A DNA stretch of 64,000 nt from Neodiprion pinetum (lineage: Eukaryota; Arthropoda; Insecta; Hymenoptera; Diprionidae): contig NC_060233.1 of NCBI RefSeq assembly GCF_021155775.2, positions 22,981,456 through 23,045,455 of the forward strand. The letters are read 5' to 3'. The first letter of the stretch is position 1. Every line of letters starts with the position of its first letter. The notes below the pieces were generated by a model that was not told the origin of the DNA, did not search any database, and was given only the letters and a program-made list of their open reading frames with translations. Positions 1 to 12,163 of the stretch are shown here, piece by piece. The translations under genes were made by a program, and so were the position numbers.

Positions 1-540
1 AAATCTCAACATTTAAACTCATGTCTTAGCTTCACCTTATTTGCTTGAATATATATATATATATAGTCTTTATGAGGACCTACTGACGAATGATAATTTT
101 CTAATTGAAATTACGAAGGTAACAAGAAGTGTTTAACTTTTGATTAAATGTAGCGCGACAAACGTCGTTCCGGAAGTTGAATATATATATATATATATAT
201 ATATACAAAATTATCATTCGTCAGTTGGTCCTCGTAAAGACTAACAGGTGCAAACCGAAAACGGGATTACTATTTATTCTCTAACCACTCGACAGCGGAG
301 GTTTTATTGTTGATTACCAATTACAATCCACTGTACAATTTTCCAATATTGGAGGTTTAGTATTATCTTTACGTGTCCAACTTCTCGCTATAGAGCGGAA
401 GTGGAATTATCCCAAGTACTCACCCATCCCAAATACACTTAAAACTGTGCTAACTTTGAAACATCCAATATCCATATTTCTTTTACAAAGCATGCACACG
501 TGGCCGGAGTGTCACAATAGGGACTAAAAAAGACTTTTGC
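1..540. repeat. AT microsatellites and a TA-flanked MITE (65-242)
   Basis: Positions 65-100 and 207-242 are inverted copies of one 36-bp sequence with only about two mismatches. They enclose roughly 106 bp and are flanked by runs of TA at about 48-64 and, inside the right arm, 181-205. This is the form of a small non-autonomous DNA transposon inserted in TA-rich DNA. There is no coding capacity. The rest of the stretch, 243-540, holds nothing I can name. The superfamily is not determined. Confidence 0.6.
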
Positions 541-1876
541 TCTACAAGAGGTGGAGTATAAATGATTTTGATACATGTTATTTAGTTTCAGGCCCCGATG
601 AAAGTTCCAAGTTTTTGACATTGGAGGCAGGGGAAGGGGTCAGCGCCATCGTGGATCGAGGGTACCAAAACTTAGTTCTTGCAAGATAATTCATCAACGG
701 TTGATCCTACCACAAAAATGTATAATACACGTTTGAAGAAGACTCAATTTTTTGTGAAAACACTTTTTTTGTAAGTCTGATGTGTAACGGAGTTATAGCG
801 GCGGAAACGTGAACATTCTTCCAAAAAATCATCCAATTTAATCTTTTCACGGGAAATTTTGTAACAATATTGTACAGTGAGCTGAAAGTACATATTTCAA
901 AGAATCTTTCCTAAAAATTTGAGTCAATTTGAAGTATACGTTTTTTATCTATTTGATTTTCTAATTTTTCCGATCCATTCGATTTACCAAGTTTCCACGT
1001 TGAAATATCGGTAAACTAATGGTGGGATCGTGTTCCCCGATAAATTTGCAATCAATTTTATATTTTGGATTTTTGTTTTAACTAATAATATATGGAATAC
1101 AGGTAAAACACGATTTTTTAAATTTAAATACCAGTCAACAGTGGCTTCAGTCCTATAAAAGGTGGGATACAAATGATTTTCAAGTACGAAGACGATTTTT
1201 CTTGACCTTGGTGAATTGGTGAGTAATATTATTCTTGGATATGAAGGTCATAAACAAAAAACACTTTTTTTGTGTTAACGTTTCAGCCCGGATGGGGGCC
1301 CTCCTCAGAACAATTTTATTTCAGAACATCTGTCACGAACAGAAAATTTTAAAATAATGTACAACGTTAGTTATAACAAAATTAAATGTGAGAAGTTTCG
1401 GTAATAAGAAGGAATGTTTGTGCTAATATACATGAGAGGAATCAGGGCTGAAACGTTAACACAAAAAAACTGTTTTTTGTTTATGACCTTCGTATCCAAG
1501 AATAATATTACTCGATTTTCAAGTACGTTATTTAGTTCCGAGCCCCGATGAAAAATCCAAGTTTTCGACCTACTTATTTTTTCAAAATAATTTGTTACAC
1601 ATTAGATTTACAAAGAAAGTGATAAAACAAAAAATGTAGGGAATTTAGTATTCTTTAAATTTGTGCCAAACATTTTTGCCGTAGGATTAATCGTTGAGGA
1701 ATTAATTTGGAAAAAAAAAAAAAACAATTTTCTGTACCTTTGATCCGAGATGGCGGACTGCGCTGTTCCTCCCCCTCACCTCCCCTCCCGCCCCGCGGTC
1801 GAAAACTTTGATTTTTCGTCGGGGCCCGAAACTAAATAACATATATCAAAATTATTTCTAACCCACCTTTTGTAGG
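541..1876. repeat. Large imperfect foldback element with nested insertion
   Basis: The sequence from 541 to about 790 reappears inverted from about 1876 down to 1605. Shared blocks include a GTTATTTAGTTTC word, a GGCCCCGA word, a GC-rich block (about 614-660 against 1755-1800) and the TCTAATGTGTAAC-like inner end. A third, direct copy of the outer block lies at 1152-1188 plus 1528-1575 and is split by an insertion. No protein is encoded. The family is unknown. A foldback transposon or an inverted tandem of one repeat are both possible. Confidence 0.55.
1189..1527. mobile_element. Nested inverted-repeat insertion with 14-bp flanking duplication
   Basis: The word GATTTTCAAGTACG occurs at 1175-1188 and again at 1514-1527, and joining across it restores a copy of the repeat seen at 541-620. 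Between them, 1219-1290 and 1444-1512 are inverted copies sharing AGTAATATTATTCTTGG and a block with CGTTTCAGCCC. This suggests a small foldback insertion. A 14-bp duplication is longer than most DNA transposons make, so part of it may be chance or already present in the target repeat. Confidence 0.5.
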
Positions 1877-4800
1877 GTTAAAGCTCCTATTGACTGGACT
1901 ACGAATTATGATCGTCAAGATTCGACAGATGCTACAGACTTAATAACGCGATACCTAACCTAACTTAATAACCGCGATAAGAGATGGGGAATCACGAGCC
2001 GCTGCGTTTGTCCCGAATTATTACCACATCCAGAGGGAACATGTGCAAGCAAGTAGCGGATGATTTACTCGTGTTTATTTATTCAGCATATTTTATGCAC
2101 CAGACGGAACACGTGGGGCGGACTGGGAAAGGAGAAACGGCATGCGCACAGCTATTTAAGGATGTCCACATCTTCTTGTGCTTTGTGATCTGCACAAATT
2201 GAGGAGGCTGGTTGGCAAAAAATCGTTAGAAATAGTCGTACCTAGACCATTGACTAAATTATTATATTCGTAAGATGCAAAGATTTCGTTGGAAATATTT
2301 TTTTTTTTGTCGTATATACTGGAATTATGAATGGAAGATTAGATATCGATGCTTCGTTTCACATTCTTTCAAATTGGTTGATAATGATGAAGTAAATTTT
2401 CTTGATTTCACTCTACGATCACTTAGTTTATGCAGAAAACTGCACTTTTTCTGTAAATCCAGTGAAACAGATTCTTTTTTTTTTCAGTAGTCAGTTCAAT
2501 ATTCAATATTGCCATTCGTCGATCGTGATTGATATCTGTGCAATTTCGTAATATTGAATACTTAACGATGCCATCGTGATCAAAAAAAGCACTTCAGTAA
2601 ATTTGTCGAAAATAATTTCTTGAATAGAATGAGCCTTCGTAGAGTGAAATAAAACAAATTTATTATATTCCGAACCGTTTCATGAAGCGGTTTGGAACTA
2701 AGCATCATTATCTAAGCTTTGGTTCATGATTTCCGTATTCTCTATTTTTATAAAATCAAAAAGATTTTGACGCCTTTATGAATATAACAATTGAATCAAT
2801 GTACAATACACGACTACCTTGGGATAAAATTAGTGAAAAATATGGATAGTTGGCCAACCAATCTTTCGTTAAGGGGGGGACTTTGGAGAAATGTTGATAG
2901 AATTGATGTTTTCGCTTATGGAACGACTAAAAAAAATGTCATGAAAAATTCCTTCTTGCTAGATTTAGGTTGCGTGTATGGACAAAGAATTACTAGCAAC
3001 TGTGCAGGAAATCTTCCGCTAAAAATTCCTTACGCGTACATTTTCATCACTATAGATAAAAAGAAAAATTTTCTGACCGAATACTACCATAATCTCGAAA
3101 TCTTGTAGGAAGGGATTGTCGATTTTACCTTTTTTAATATTTACAAAAACAGAACCATCGGTGTATTGTCAAAATTTCGCCAAAGTCACCCCATGAAACA
3201 TTGTGCCCCTGATGACACGGACGAAGAGTATAATCGGTTGCCTGTGTTCAATGCTATTTCATTATTCATTTAGCATGGCCGCATAGCGTATGAAACATAT
3301 TATTCATAGCTTCATGCAAAATGATTTGGTAGATCACAAAAAACCTTTGGCGGCCAATCAAATGTCTTTTTTCACTATTAAAGAAATTTAATAAATTTGA
3401 TTCATATAATGTTACCATTGCTGTAAGTAACTCTGTTTCAGCTTTTTAAGTAGCCCAAAAATGAATCGATTATTTTCAAAACACAAATTTATAAACACTT
3501 CTCTGGAGTTTATTTTGTCTTTGCCACAGCAACAAATGAAATGGTACATATCACAGAAAATTCAGAAGAAGTAGTGGGAAGTAGTTTTTTCTCTTTTGTC
3601 GCGGTGGAAAACTTTTGGTACAACGTACTTTGCAAGGCTACTGAAGTTCTTCAGGTCGGGTTGTGTCGGGTAAAATAGATTACTTTCGGGTCGGGTAATC
3701 TAAAATTTCGGGTATTCTGGAATTGTGGAGTTTCCGAAAATTTTGGTCACGACTGTTCTCGCTTCTCCCCAAAATACAGGGACTTCTAAAGTGAACAGGG
3801 ATTTTCAAAAAATCTGAAGGACTATTTCGTAGCCATCTGGAGTTGTGAGTTCTGGAGGTTCTATTCTCAAAGAATCAAAAAAAGGCTCACCGAAAAATAT
3901 ACTCTCGAATTCTTTCATATCTACTTCATTAGCGCATCATCGTAAAATACAGTACAACCTCTGAATAGTGTCACTCCCAATTCCTTTTATTTTTGTTACA
4001 CAAATTTATAGCAATAGCCGAAAAACATATTGTATGTTCATTTATTCGCTCATACAATACATAAATTATGGGTCAAAAGGTGAATAAGGTAAAATTTTAA
4101 ATGTCAACCGTCTTTTATTCGTTAAAAATTGTATAAATAAATCGTATTTGTTAGTTTAATTTATCTACGTAAATTGTATCTCTTTAATTTGAGTGATTAA
4201 ATACTCTCTCATTTTAATTTTATATGTTTCGATGAAGTTTCGTCATTTTAGATGTTTTGAATGGTTTCACTATGATGATCGTTTATCTTTTGGTTACCAG
4301 TAGCGTAGATCAGTCGATGTTATTAATGGCGATACTTCCGTTGAAATCATAAATTAATGTTACTTCCTTTTCGAAGATATCTCACAAGGTTTAATATAGA
4401 AATTCATACTGATTTAGTGATTATTTAACTTATGCCTTCATTTAAATGTTGTTTTGTGAGTAAAGTATTATGTTATCATTATCAATGTCAAAATTGTACA
4501 CAATATAGACGATATTTATAAAGACGAAAATACGTCACGTTGTGAGAGAGAGCTCATCTCTTCGAGGACAGGTGTAAATCTAAGAATGCGGACACCACGT
4601 GACGTAAAAATAGAGTCAATTACACTTGAATACTTTTTTTTTCGTTTGCGGCTGGGATATTTAAATCTTTACATAGTCAATCTGAATTTTGTTAATTTAG
4701 AATATCAATTTAGATCCGCATAAATGCCACATAACTTGAATAAGAATTCAGTGCTTTCACAAAATACCCCGAAAATACGCTCTTAAAAATAAAGCAACCA

Positions 4801-4944
4801 ACTATATCGCATATTTATTATACCCTCTCATTGTCAACCGTTGAATATACAAGCTGTGCATAAGTATCCTACATCAAGCGACTACGTTTATTATTGTAGG
4901 TTTTTTAACTTTGCGTTGATCAAAATTACAGAAATTCAAGGCTT
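1877..4944. other. No gene seen; AT-rich flank
   Basis: I see no credible exon here. Open frames are short, AT-driven and show no family motif. Small items: a GATACCTAACCTAAC run near 1950 that resembles insect telomeric words, a GGGTCGGGT word repeated at about 3655-3720, and an inverted pair of TACGTCACG words around 4531-4610 containing TGACGT. Confidence 0.4.
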
Positions 4945-5630
4945 GCGGAGTCACGGCCATCTGAAATTTATGGGATCTTGCTAGTGTAACGAGTCGAAAA
5001 GTAGCTGATTATGTCCGATGATTCAAAACGTCAATTAGTCTGATTTTTTTTTATATGTAAAATCAAAGTACTCTGAATAGAGAACAGAAAATACGTTTTT
5101 AAACGTGTTTTTTTTACCTTTACATTTATTTCAATGGTTTTCTTGAAACGTGGTTTTTCAAAACGATGTACACTGTCAAAGCATGAGTTTTATAGCTTCC
5201 TATAAAAGCTTTTTTTTTTGACATTTTCATATTTTTTCTAACGAAAAACTGTTGAAAAAATAGACTATATTCGATACTCTTTTTCAAACCACCGCCATTT
5301 TGTCAATTTTAATAAAAAAAATCTTCGTAGCAAGATGGCGGCTTTCGTACTGATAAATAATATTTTTACGAATTTAGTTTCAGATAATATTTCCGAGCAT
5401 AACCGTGTACACCCTGAAAATTCCTTTTTTTCGAAGACACTTTCGACCGTTAAAAAAATTGTCAAAAAATAAAAATAAACGTTTACAAATTTTGTTTTCT
5501 ATTTTTTACGAATCCTTTGATTTGACGTAAAAAATCAGACCGATTAGCGTATTTTAACGAAAATCATCTATTTTTCGACTGGTTACTTGAGCATGATCCC
5601 TTAAAATTTGGTATCGACGGTGGCTGAAAA
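4945..5630. repeat. Foldback element, about 0.69 kb
   Basis: The left arm (about 4950-5075) and right arm (about 5500-5628) are imperfect inverted copies. They share the outer GGGATC-TGCT block, the GTAAC-AGTCGAAAA block and the TCTGATTTTTT block. The interior of about 420 bp is AT-rich and non-coding. Arms of over 100 bp suit a foldback or long-TIR MITE. The boundaries are approximate. Confidence 0.55.
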
Positions 5631-7200
5631 TACGGAATAAGGATTCACGGCGGTAGAACAAAGCTTTGGTAAATCGAAGGAGCAGGGGGAGAACCGTCCT
5701 GAATCGCAAGGTTTATCACAAAAGGTATTCAGTCGAGGAAGTAATAAATATCATAGTTGGAAATCACGTGATATACTGAAAATTAACTCGTGATGAGCTA
5801 GAAATCAATCAAGATTAGTAGAAATCAACGTTAAGGGGGTACAGAGGTGGACGGCTGAAACATTGGGTAAGATTTGGGAATCAATATGGAGAGAATCAAT
5901 TAATTAATTCAATGGGGGTTTGTTATATTCAAAACTATACGAATCAAATTTTATTTACATATTTCTTTATTGTAGTAAAATGATAGAAGGTATTATTGTT
6001 GAAGATAATGTCGATCATTTCGCTCAGTAACGCATGTCTTATGGTGCCCGCGATATCTCAAAAACGGTTCAAACAATTTACTTCAAACTGAGAGACCGTA
6101 TTCTTGGACCCTCTTTGCCATGATCCGATTACTTTCTTTCTGAACAAAATGGCGACCGGTTAAAGTTAAAATTCGATAATTTGTAAAAACTTTTCGATTG
6201 TTTAAATTGAATTAACAAAAAATCTGATAATGTTTTGAAAGAAGTGGCAAAGAGGATCGAAAATGCTGTTTCTAAATTAAAAGTAATTCGGTTCAGCTGT
6301 TTTTTTTAGATATCGTACTTGCACAACAAAACACATCAGCTAACTGAATAGTTGACGTTAAAGTCAGTGACAATGGTTCGTATCAATTGGATATGTTAAC
6401 AAAAACATGTTACCGGAGCTCGTTTACCATACTCTTGAACGAAACAAACTCGATCGAATCGCATTATTGCTTGATAGTAAGTAATAGGTTCCTAAAATTC
6501 ATCCACTTTCTCAGCGGTCTACTCTTAAGTATACACAACGAATAACTGAAGTTTAAATTCCGGATTTAAAAAGTTCCGAAAACGCCAAATTCCGATTTTT
6601 TTTTGGATAAATTTAAAGTAAAGAAATCAAACTTTGACGAAACATAAAAATTCCGAATGATCGAAGATTTTCAGCTCTGCGAATTTCTGCTTGGTGAAAT
6701 TTCACCACTTCGATCTTTCTTTATTTTGGATTTTCGATATTTTTACATTTGGAATCTTGATGATTCTGATGTTCGGTTTTTCTGTATTTTTACACCGACT
6801 CGTTGGGTACATTACGCTGCGTGGGTATATTTTAATTTTTGGATTTTTCACTCTGTCGAAACCTTATTTTTCGGAATATTGCATTTCGGAACTTTGAGTC
6901 GTCAGCTTTCCAACCATTCGAAACTTTGTTGTTTCGTAAATGTTTGATTTCCCTACTTCAAGTATCGCCAGCAAATAATTCGGAATTAGGCGCTTTCGGA
7001 ACTTCTCAAATTCGAATCTTCTACCTCGACCGAAATTACCGTTCATTCGATTTCCAAGTGAATAGCTCCGCGGCATCGACGGCGGTTGAAAATGCGGAGT
7101 AGGAATTGACGGCGTCGATACACGAACTTTGTCAAGTGGAGAAAGGCGGCGGGGGTTGTGAATAGGGGATGTTTTAAAAAAAATTACGAAAATAAGGTGG
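5616..7200. repeat. Upstream word-rich DNA with a duplicated segment
   Basis: Positions 5616-5690 and 7076-7145 share a diverged direct repeat (CGACGG-GG-TGAAAATACGGA followed by a GG-TT-ACGGCG block). From about 6545 to 7050 the words AATTCCGA, TTCGGAA and TTCGAAA recur at irregular spacing, echoing the ordered satellite that follows exon 1. Open frames on both strands here are by-products of this low-complexity sequence. No gene is supported. Confidence 0.4.
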
Positions 7201-7401
7201 AAAAACGTGATACACTTAATTGCGCGAGGGCAGAGCAGGCCGGGCGTCCCGACGGGAGTCAGCGCGACGTCGCGTCCCTCTCCCCTCGAGCTTCCGGCGC
7301 GTTCCACCCCTCAAGACGACGCGGGCGTCGCGACGCCTCGAGTTCACCCGGACCTCCGCGGCAGTAGTGCGCGGATCACCGTACGGTTGACATAGATTTT
7401 G
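7200..7401 (+). promoter_or_regulatory. NXN: CpG-rich 5' region of the NXN gene
   Basis: Base composition switches abruptly from AT-rich to strongly GC- and CpG-rich just before the first coding exon, with many CGCG, GACG and CGTC words. This is the likely 5'UTR and core promoter, but no TATA box or initiator stands out and the transcription start cannot be placed. An in-frame TAG at 7393-7395 shows that translation does not enter from upstream in this frame. The region also opens frames on the minus strand, which are shadows. Confidence 0.45.
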
Positions 7402-7809
7402 ATGGCCACGTGCGCAGGCAGCGCCGTCAGCGAGACGAACACGGGGGCGACGAACTGGCAGCAAAGGGTGTTCGGCCGGCAGCTGGTGCGATGCAACCAG
7501 GCGGATTCGGCCCTCTGCGATGTGGGGAAGGTGTTCGTGAACGAGGGAGGCGAGGCCGCCTGCGAGACGATCGGTGTCTACTTCAGTTTCATAAACCCGG
7601 GCGCGACGTGTGACGACTTTACCAGACAGCTGACCGAGCTTTACGGTTCTGTTAACGCCGCTACCAACACCGCCAAGAAGAGGTTCGAGGTCATCCATGT
7701 GGTCCTTTGGAGCAACGTGGCCGACGTTATCGACTTCCAGGAGAGCTTCCAAGGACACGTGGCCGAGCTTCCGTGGCTCGCGTTGCCCAACGACGACTAC
7801 GAAAGAAAG
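7402..7809 (+). CDS. NXN: Nucleoredoxin, coding exon 1 (residues 1-136)
   Basis: Start ATG at 7402 (TTTTGATGG, +4 G) has an in-frame stop nine bases upstream, so it is the first usable start. The exon ends AAG at 7809 before a GTAGGG donor, phase 0. It encodes the N-terminal thioredoxin-like domain of nucleoredoxin: GVYFSF at residues 58-63, FEVIHVVLW at 95-103 in place of the usual beta strand, and PWLALP at 124-129, a hallmark of the NXN/tryparedoxin group. The first CxxC is not intact: the first Cys position is Gly67 while Cys70 remains, so this domain is probably not a classic dithiol redox centre. Vertebrate NXN domain 1 likewise lacks a CPPC. An N-terminal tail of about 20 residues precedes the conserved part. 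Known NXN is cytosolic/nuclear, reduces partners and restrains Dishevelled in Wnt signalling; that role is family knowledge here, not shown. Confidence 0.9.
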
Positions 7810-7870
7810 GTAGGGCTCGCCGATCTTGAATCGATTCTGACGTGATCGAAGCAAAGGGCCGGGTGCGGGG

Positions 7871-8230
7871 CGAAATTCATAATAGGCAAAAAGACGAATA
7901 GTCGAAATTCCGAATAGCTAGAATACCGAATAGTGTTAATTCCGAACAGTCAAAACACTGAAGTGTTGAAATTCCCGATGGTCAGAACAGCGAATAATCC
8001 AAATTCCGCACGGTCACAACACTAAATATTAAAAATTCCGAAGGGTCGAAACACCGAATAATCAAAATTCCGAATCGTCAAAACACCGAATAGTCAAAAT
8101 TCCGAACGGTGAAAACACTAAACAGCCAAAACTCCGAATGGTCGAGATATGGGATAGTTTAAATTCCGAACGGTTGAAACACTGCATAGTCAAAATTCCG
8201 AATGGCCAAAGCCCTGAACGTTACCAACCT
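7871..8230. repeat. 32-bp satellite built from two 16-bp half units
   Basis: Starting about 60 bp after the exon 1 donor, roughly ten copies of a 32-bp unit run head to tail. Each has one half with AAAATTCCGAAT-GTC and the other with AAAACACCGAATAGTC, so the basal period is 16 bp. Copies are diverged but keep register, especially at 8073-8215. It is non-coding. The same words occur loosely upstream of exon 1, and a related 16-bp pattern appears near 63800. Confidence 0.75.
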
Positions 8231-11200
8231 TCAAAAAAGCATTAAAAAAGCATTATCCGCATATATGTATATAAGATTGATAACCTCGAACTTTTGACTA
8301 TTCGGAAGTTTAACCCGCACCCGCCTTTTTGATTTTATACCTACGAACCAATTATAATTACGATTCCAATTTTAACGGTTTAATGGATTGATTTTAGTAC
8401 TAGATCGATTCCATAGAAAATGTTTCTGAGCAAATCGATTGAAAGTCGATCCGAGATATGATCGCTTTGAAAGAATCAAATGTCTCTGTACTAATTGTAA
8501 GTGGTAGGTAACGCCGGGCGCTCATCGCAAGCTCGCTATTTACCGTAAACATATCAATTGCCGAAACGATTCGTGACACGTGTGTACAGCCGACACGATT
8601 TACGGTCAGATAATGAGACAACGAAGAATGCCCGCAAACATGCGGGAACCCGAAGTTTGTATGCCGGCTGTTTAATTCATTAGAACGTAAATTAACCGGG
8701 CCTAAAACGCCGCTGTACTATCATTCTGTCCCTGCAACAGGAAGAATAAATAAAAACATACCCCCTCCCCCTCTCCGGTAACGGACACTCGTCACGCAGT
8801 GCCCCCTGTACGCCATCTTGCATACACGCCTAATTAGTTGGGGGTTTTTGGGAGCCACCTGCCGTTGCAAGTAGCTTTAACTCTACGTGTTACGTTGCGA
8901 AGTAACGTATTTGGTTTGCCACCGACTTGGAAGTCCTGGGAAAGTTAGAACACCTTCAAAGTTATTTCAAAGTTGAAAAATATTGTTTTTTTTTTTTTTA
9001 ATCGTTGTTTTAATATTTTAGTTCAACTAACTTCAACCTGTAAGATTGAAATACATTATTGTAGCTCGTTGAAAAGATTATAGTCCAATTACATCAGTCT
9101 ATATGATTACAAATCGACAATCTCCATTGGTTATGTTTTATAATTAGGAAAATTAAGTATCTGCAGAAGTTTCATTAGTGAATCAAGCAGGAATTTTTCA
9201 CGACATTTTAAACAATACAAAAATCATGTTTAGAATTTATAAAACAAAAAATGAAACACGTAATTGTTGTTGATTATGAAGAAGAGAGAAAAACTGCACG
9301 TTTTGGTTTCTGCAGCACTTGTAAAAGTCGGGAAACATTTTGTTCTCAATGTTTCTTCAAGACATGGTGTTTACTTTACAAACTATAATGTGAACTTGTG
9401 CGCGACAAAAAAAAGAAAAAAAATCCACGTCATTATCGAAAATCCATTTCATAGACAATTTATGTAAACACTCGAAAAATGATACTGCACTTTTTCAGCG
9501 TTGAGAAGAAAAAACCATCGCATAACGTGTGTGCTAACTAAATTTATTAATAATTTCGCGTCATCTGTTGAACTCCACGATTGTTCGATTTCCAGTCTCT
9601 CGAGGGGATGCTATTTAATCGAGATGGGCATGACTAACTTCCGTCGCATCGTTTTAAACCTTCGTTCCATAATGTTAATTGATTCTGTTAATCTTTTTAT
9701 CTTCGTTCACCAAGTGACATGTAAGCGGCAATGCATGCACTTAACTCGAACAAAGAACTCCAAACAGTGAAAATTATATAATGCGGGCTATCCAATTGTC
9801 TCAATATAGTTCACGAGAATTAGCCTGCACACTGTTTCGTACAAACGATATACTCGAAAGTGTAGTACTTACTGTCCGCCGTGTGTTCAACGGCAATTTC
9901 CGTCGGGACCCTCCTAAACTATGCCGCGTATTTTCGTGTACAATTTTATCAGGCAGTACCCAACTCGGGATCACATGTCTGACTCACTCCGACATTATCT
10001 GCGCTTCTGTTCACGGCTAGCTCCGTGTGCGCAGGATCCTCGACTTCTCTGCACTTTGCAGCTCCAACTTAACGTAAGGTTATGTTTTCCGACGTGCGGT
10101 ACCCTCGGTATTTGGAGCTGTGCCAGCATGGATTTAAAAAAAACAAAGTCACCGCTTAGCGCGACCGATGCTCATTCCGCGGAAAAGTTTCAACTGAGCT
10201 TTAAATTTTTTATAGATATACCATGGGCGAAGCGTTAGTGGTTTGACTGTAATTGTGAGACATGAAGTGGACCTCCGGTTTGAGATTTTTCTCAATAGGT
10301 ATATTATGCAAAAGGTTGATATGTGCGAATTTCTGTTTCCTAGTTTTGAGTTGTATTTTTTTTTTTTTAGTTATATTTATTACACATGTCATCGATGAAA
10401 CAAGAAAATTAAGTCATTATTCTGTCACAATTAATCTAAAAATAGCGAATGGTGGATTTACAGTTGGTAACTATTTATCAGCTTTGGGAGATGCTTTTTA
10501 AAAAAACGCCAAGAGTGAACCTTTTGACAAGTGATTGGTTTTTGAAAGAGCGAAAATTGTACTTCATATAATCTTGACGAATAAAGAATATCCTCTTTTT
10601 CACGTACGCGAAGGGAAAGGATTATTTAAGCCAAGTGATATTCGTTTGATTCAACTAAAGGCTATAGTCAAATGCAGCGAACACAATACTTACTTAATTC
10701 AACAAAATACTTTTGTCACAGGAAATACTTGTACAAACTCAATATAAAAACTGAATCAAGCCTTTGAACGATCATGCTGTTAATTTATTCAAGATGACAC
10801 GGCGTGGGTTCCTTGCAATAATGTACATTTTGTATGAAGAAAATGTGTGATTGGAAAGACTACAAGTTTGATTGAACGCACCGTAATCGTTTTGTTTCAA
10901 AAATATTAAATTTTTGTACCTCACAAATAGAGCATGTTTTAATATATTTCCTGTCGAGTGACGAGTTCAAACGAATTCTTTGTATCACGTCGTTTATAAT
11001 TCTGTTTACTCATAATTTTGCGGACTTACCCGATATATAATGAGTAAAACCGAAAAACTTATCGTTGCATTTGCTGAAATATAAATTGAACATGTGTCAA
11101 TAGCTTATATTTATTTGTATCAATATGAATTTTGAGGATTCATAACTTAGTATTATGTTATCTTAGTTTGTAACAGGCTTGACGACAAATTTATCTTACG

Positions 11201-12163
11201 TCATTCGTATCCGACTTTCTAGAGCCAATTACGCGGTTTTATAACTATCTCTGAAGTTACTTCCATAGCGAGAAGGTTCACCACCTGGTGCCTGTTTAAA
11301 GCACTGATGTACCGACGTTTCTGATGAATATAATCGCTACTTGTTTCAAAGCAAATAGTGATTCTTTTACCGCGTAAAAAATTAGTGCAATTCATTTAAA
11401 CAGTTACCCCAAATAAGCTTCGGTTAGATCAATAAAATATGGCATTGAATTTATGTAAATTTTTTGCTGGCTACATTTATGTAGTTATTTCATTTGAAGT
11501 ATCTAATGGTTTCTGTCAGCGGACATGCGACATGGAGGAACAATACGTAAATTTCAAATGAAATGATGTTTAGTAGACTCAATTTCAGAAACACATCGAA
11601 AGGTTCACTCAAATCAATACTTTACTTGATCGTGACAACAAAGGCTTTTGTAGAATCAAGGGATTCTCTTGGCTAAATCATTTTGACAAACTAACTGAAT
11701 CAAAATTGTTGAATTGAAGTTATCGAATTGGGAACAAGCGATACTAATTTGAAATGAATAGACTCCGACAAAATTTATTTTGTTGGTTCAAGAATTTCCT
11801 TCCCTCTGTGTAACGATCGCATTTCTCGCCGTGAACCAGGAAATAGACAAAAAATCAGAGTAAACCTACCCCTCTTCGGTGAAATTCTTTTTATGGGTTC
11901 GTTATCCCCTTAGAATAGTGAAGGGGAATCTGACCCCTGCGATGTTCGTGACGTCACTATCAAAAGTATTTGTGACAAACTCGCGAGGTTGCCATTGAAA
12001 ATTATTGATCTCCTTCTGCTAATGGACGTTTTATAACAGCAGGCCGAAAATTTCTCTTCATCTTCCTGAATTTCATGCGTATGGAAAGAGTTATCACTTT
12101 ATCACTCAAAAAATTCACAGTTGATATTTAGTTTAAATTATATTCAGCCGCAACGTATTTCAT
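8231..12163. other. No gene or named element seen
   Basis: AT-rich intron DNA. A poly-T run sits near 8988. Several open frames of 60-105 codons (for example 9501-9770, 9921-10238) have no recognisable motif, no codon bias and no splice context that I can defend. I see no inverted repeat longer than a few tens of bases here. Confidence 0.35.

Noticed and set aside
3205..3230. Hammerhead ribozyme core (CTGATGA) as found in some retroelements
   Set aside because: No GAAA partner and no stem II at proper spacing, and it is far from the Penelope-like element.
6864..7307. 147-codon open frame on the minus strand upstream of exon 1
   Set aside because: It crosses from AT-rich word repeats into CpG-rich leader and has no family motif.
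7810..7845. Reading exon 1 on to the stop at 7845
   Set aside because: The GTAGGG donor at 7810 fits, and the family sequence continues at 62318 rather than in these bases.
7216..7854. 212-codon open frame on the minus strand
   Set aside because: It is antisense to NXN exon 1 and its CpG-rich leader. The + strand reading has clear NXN motifs and splice sites.
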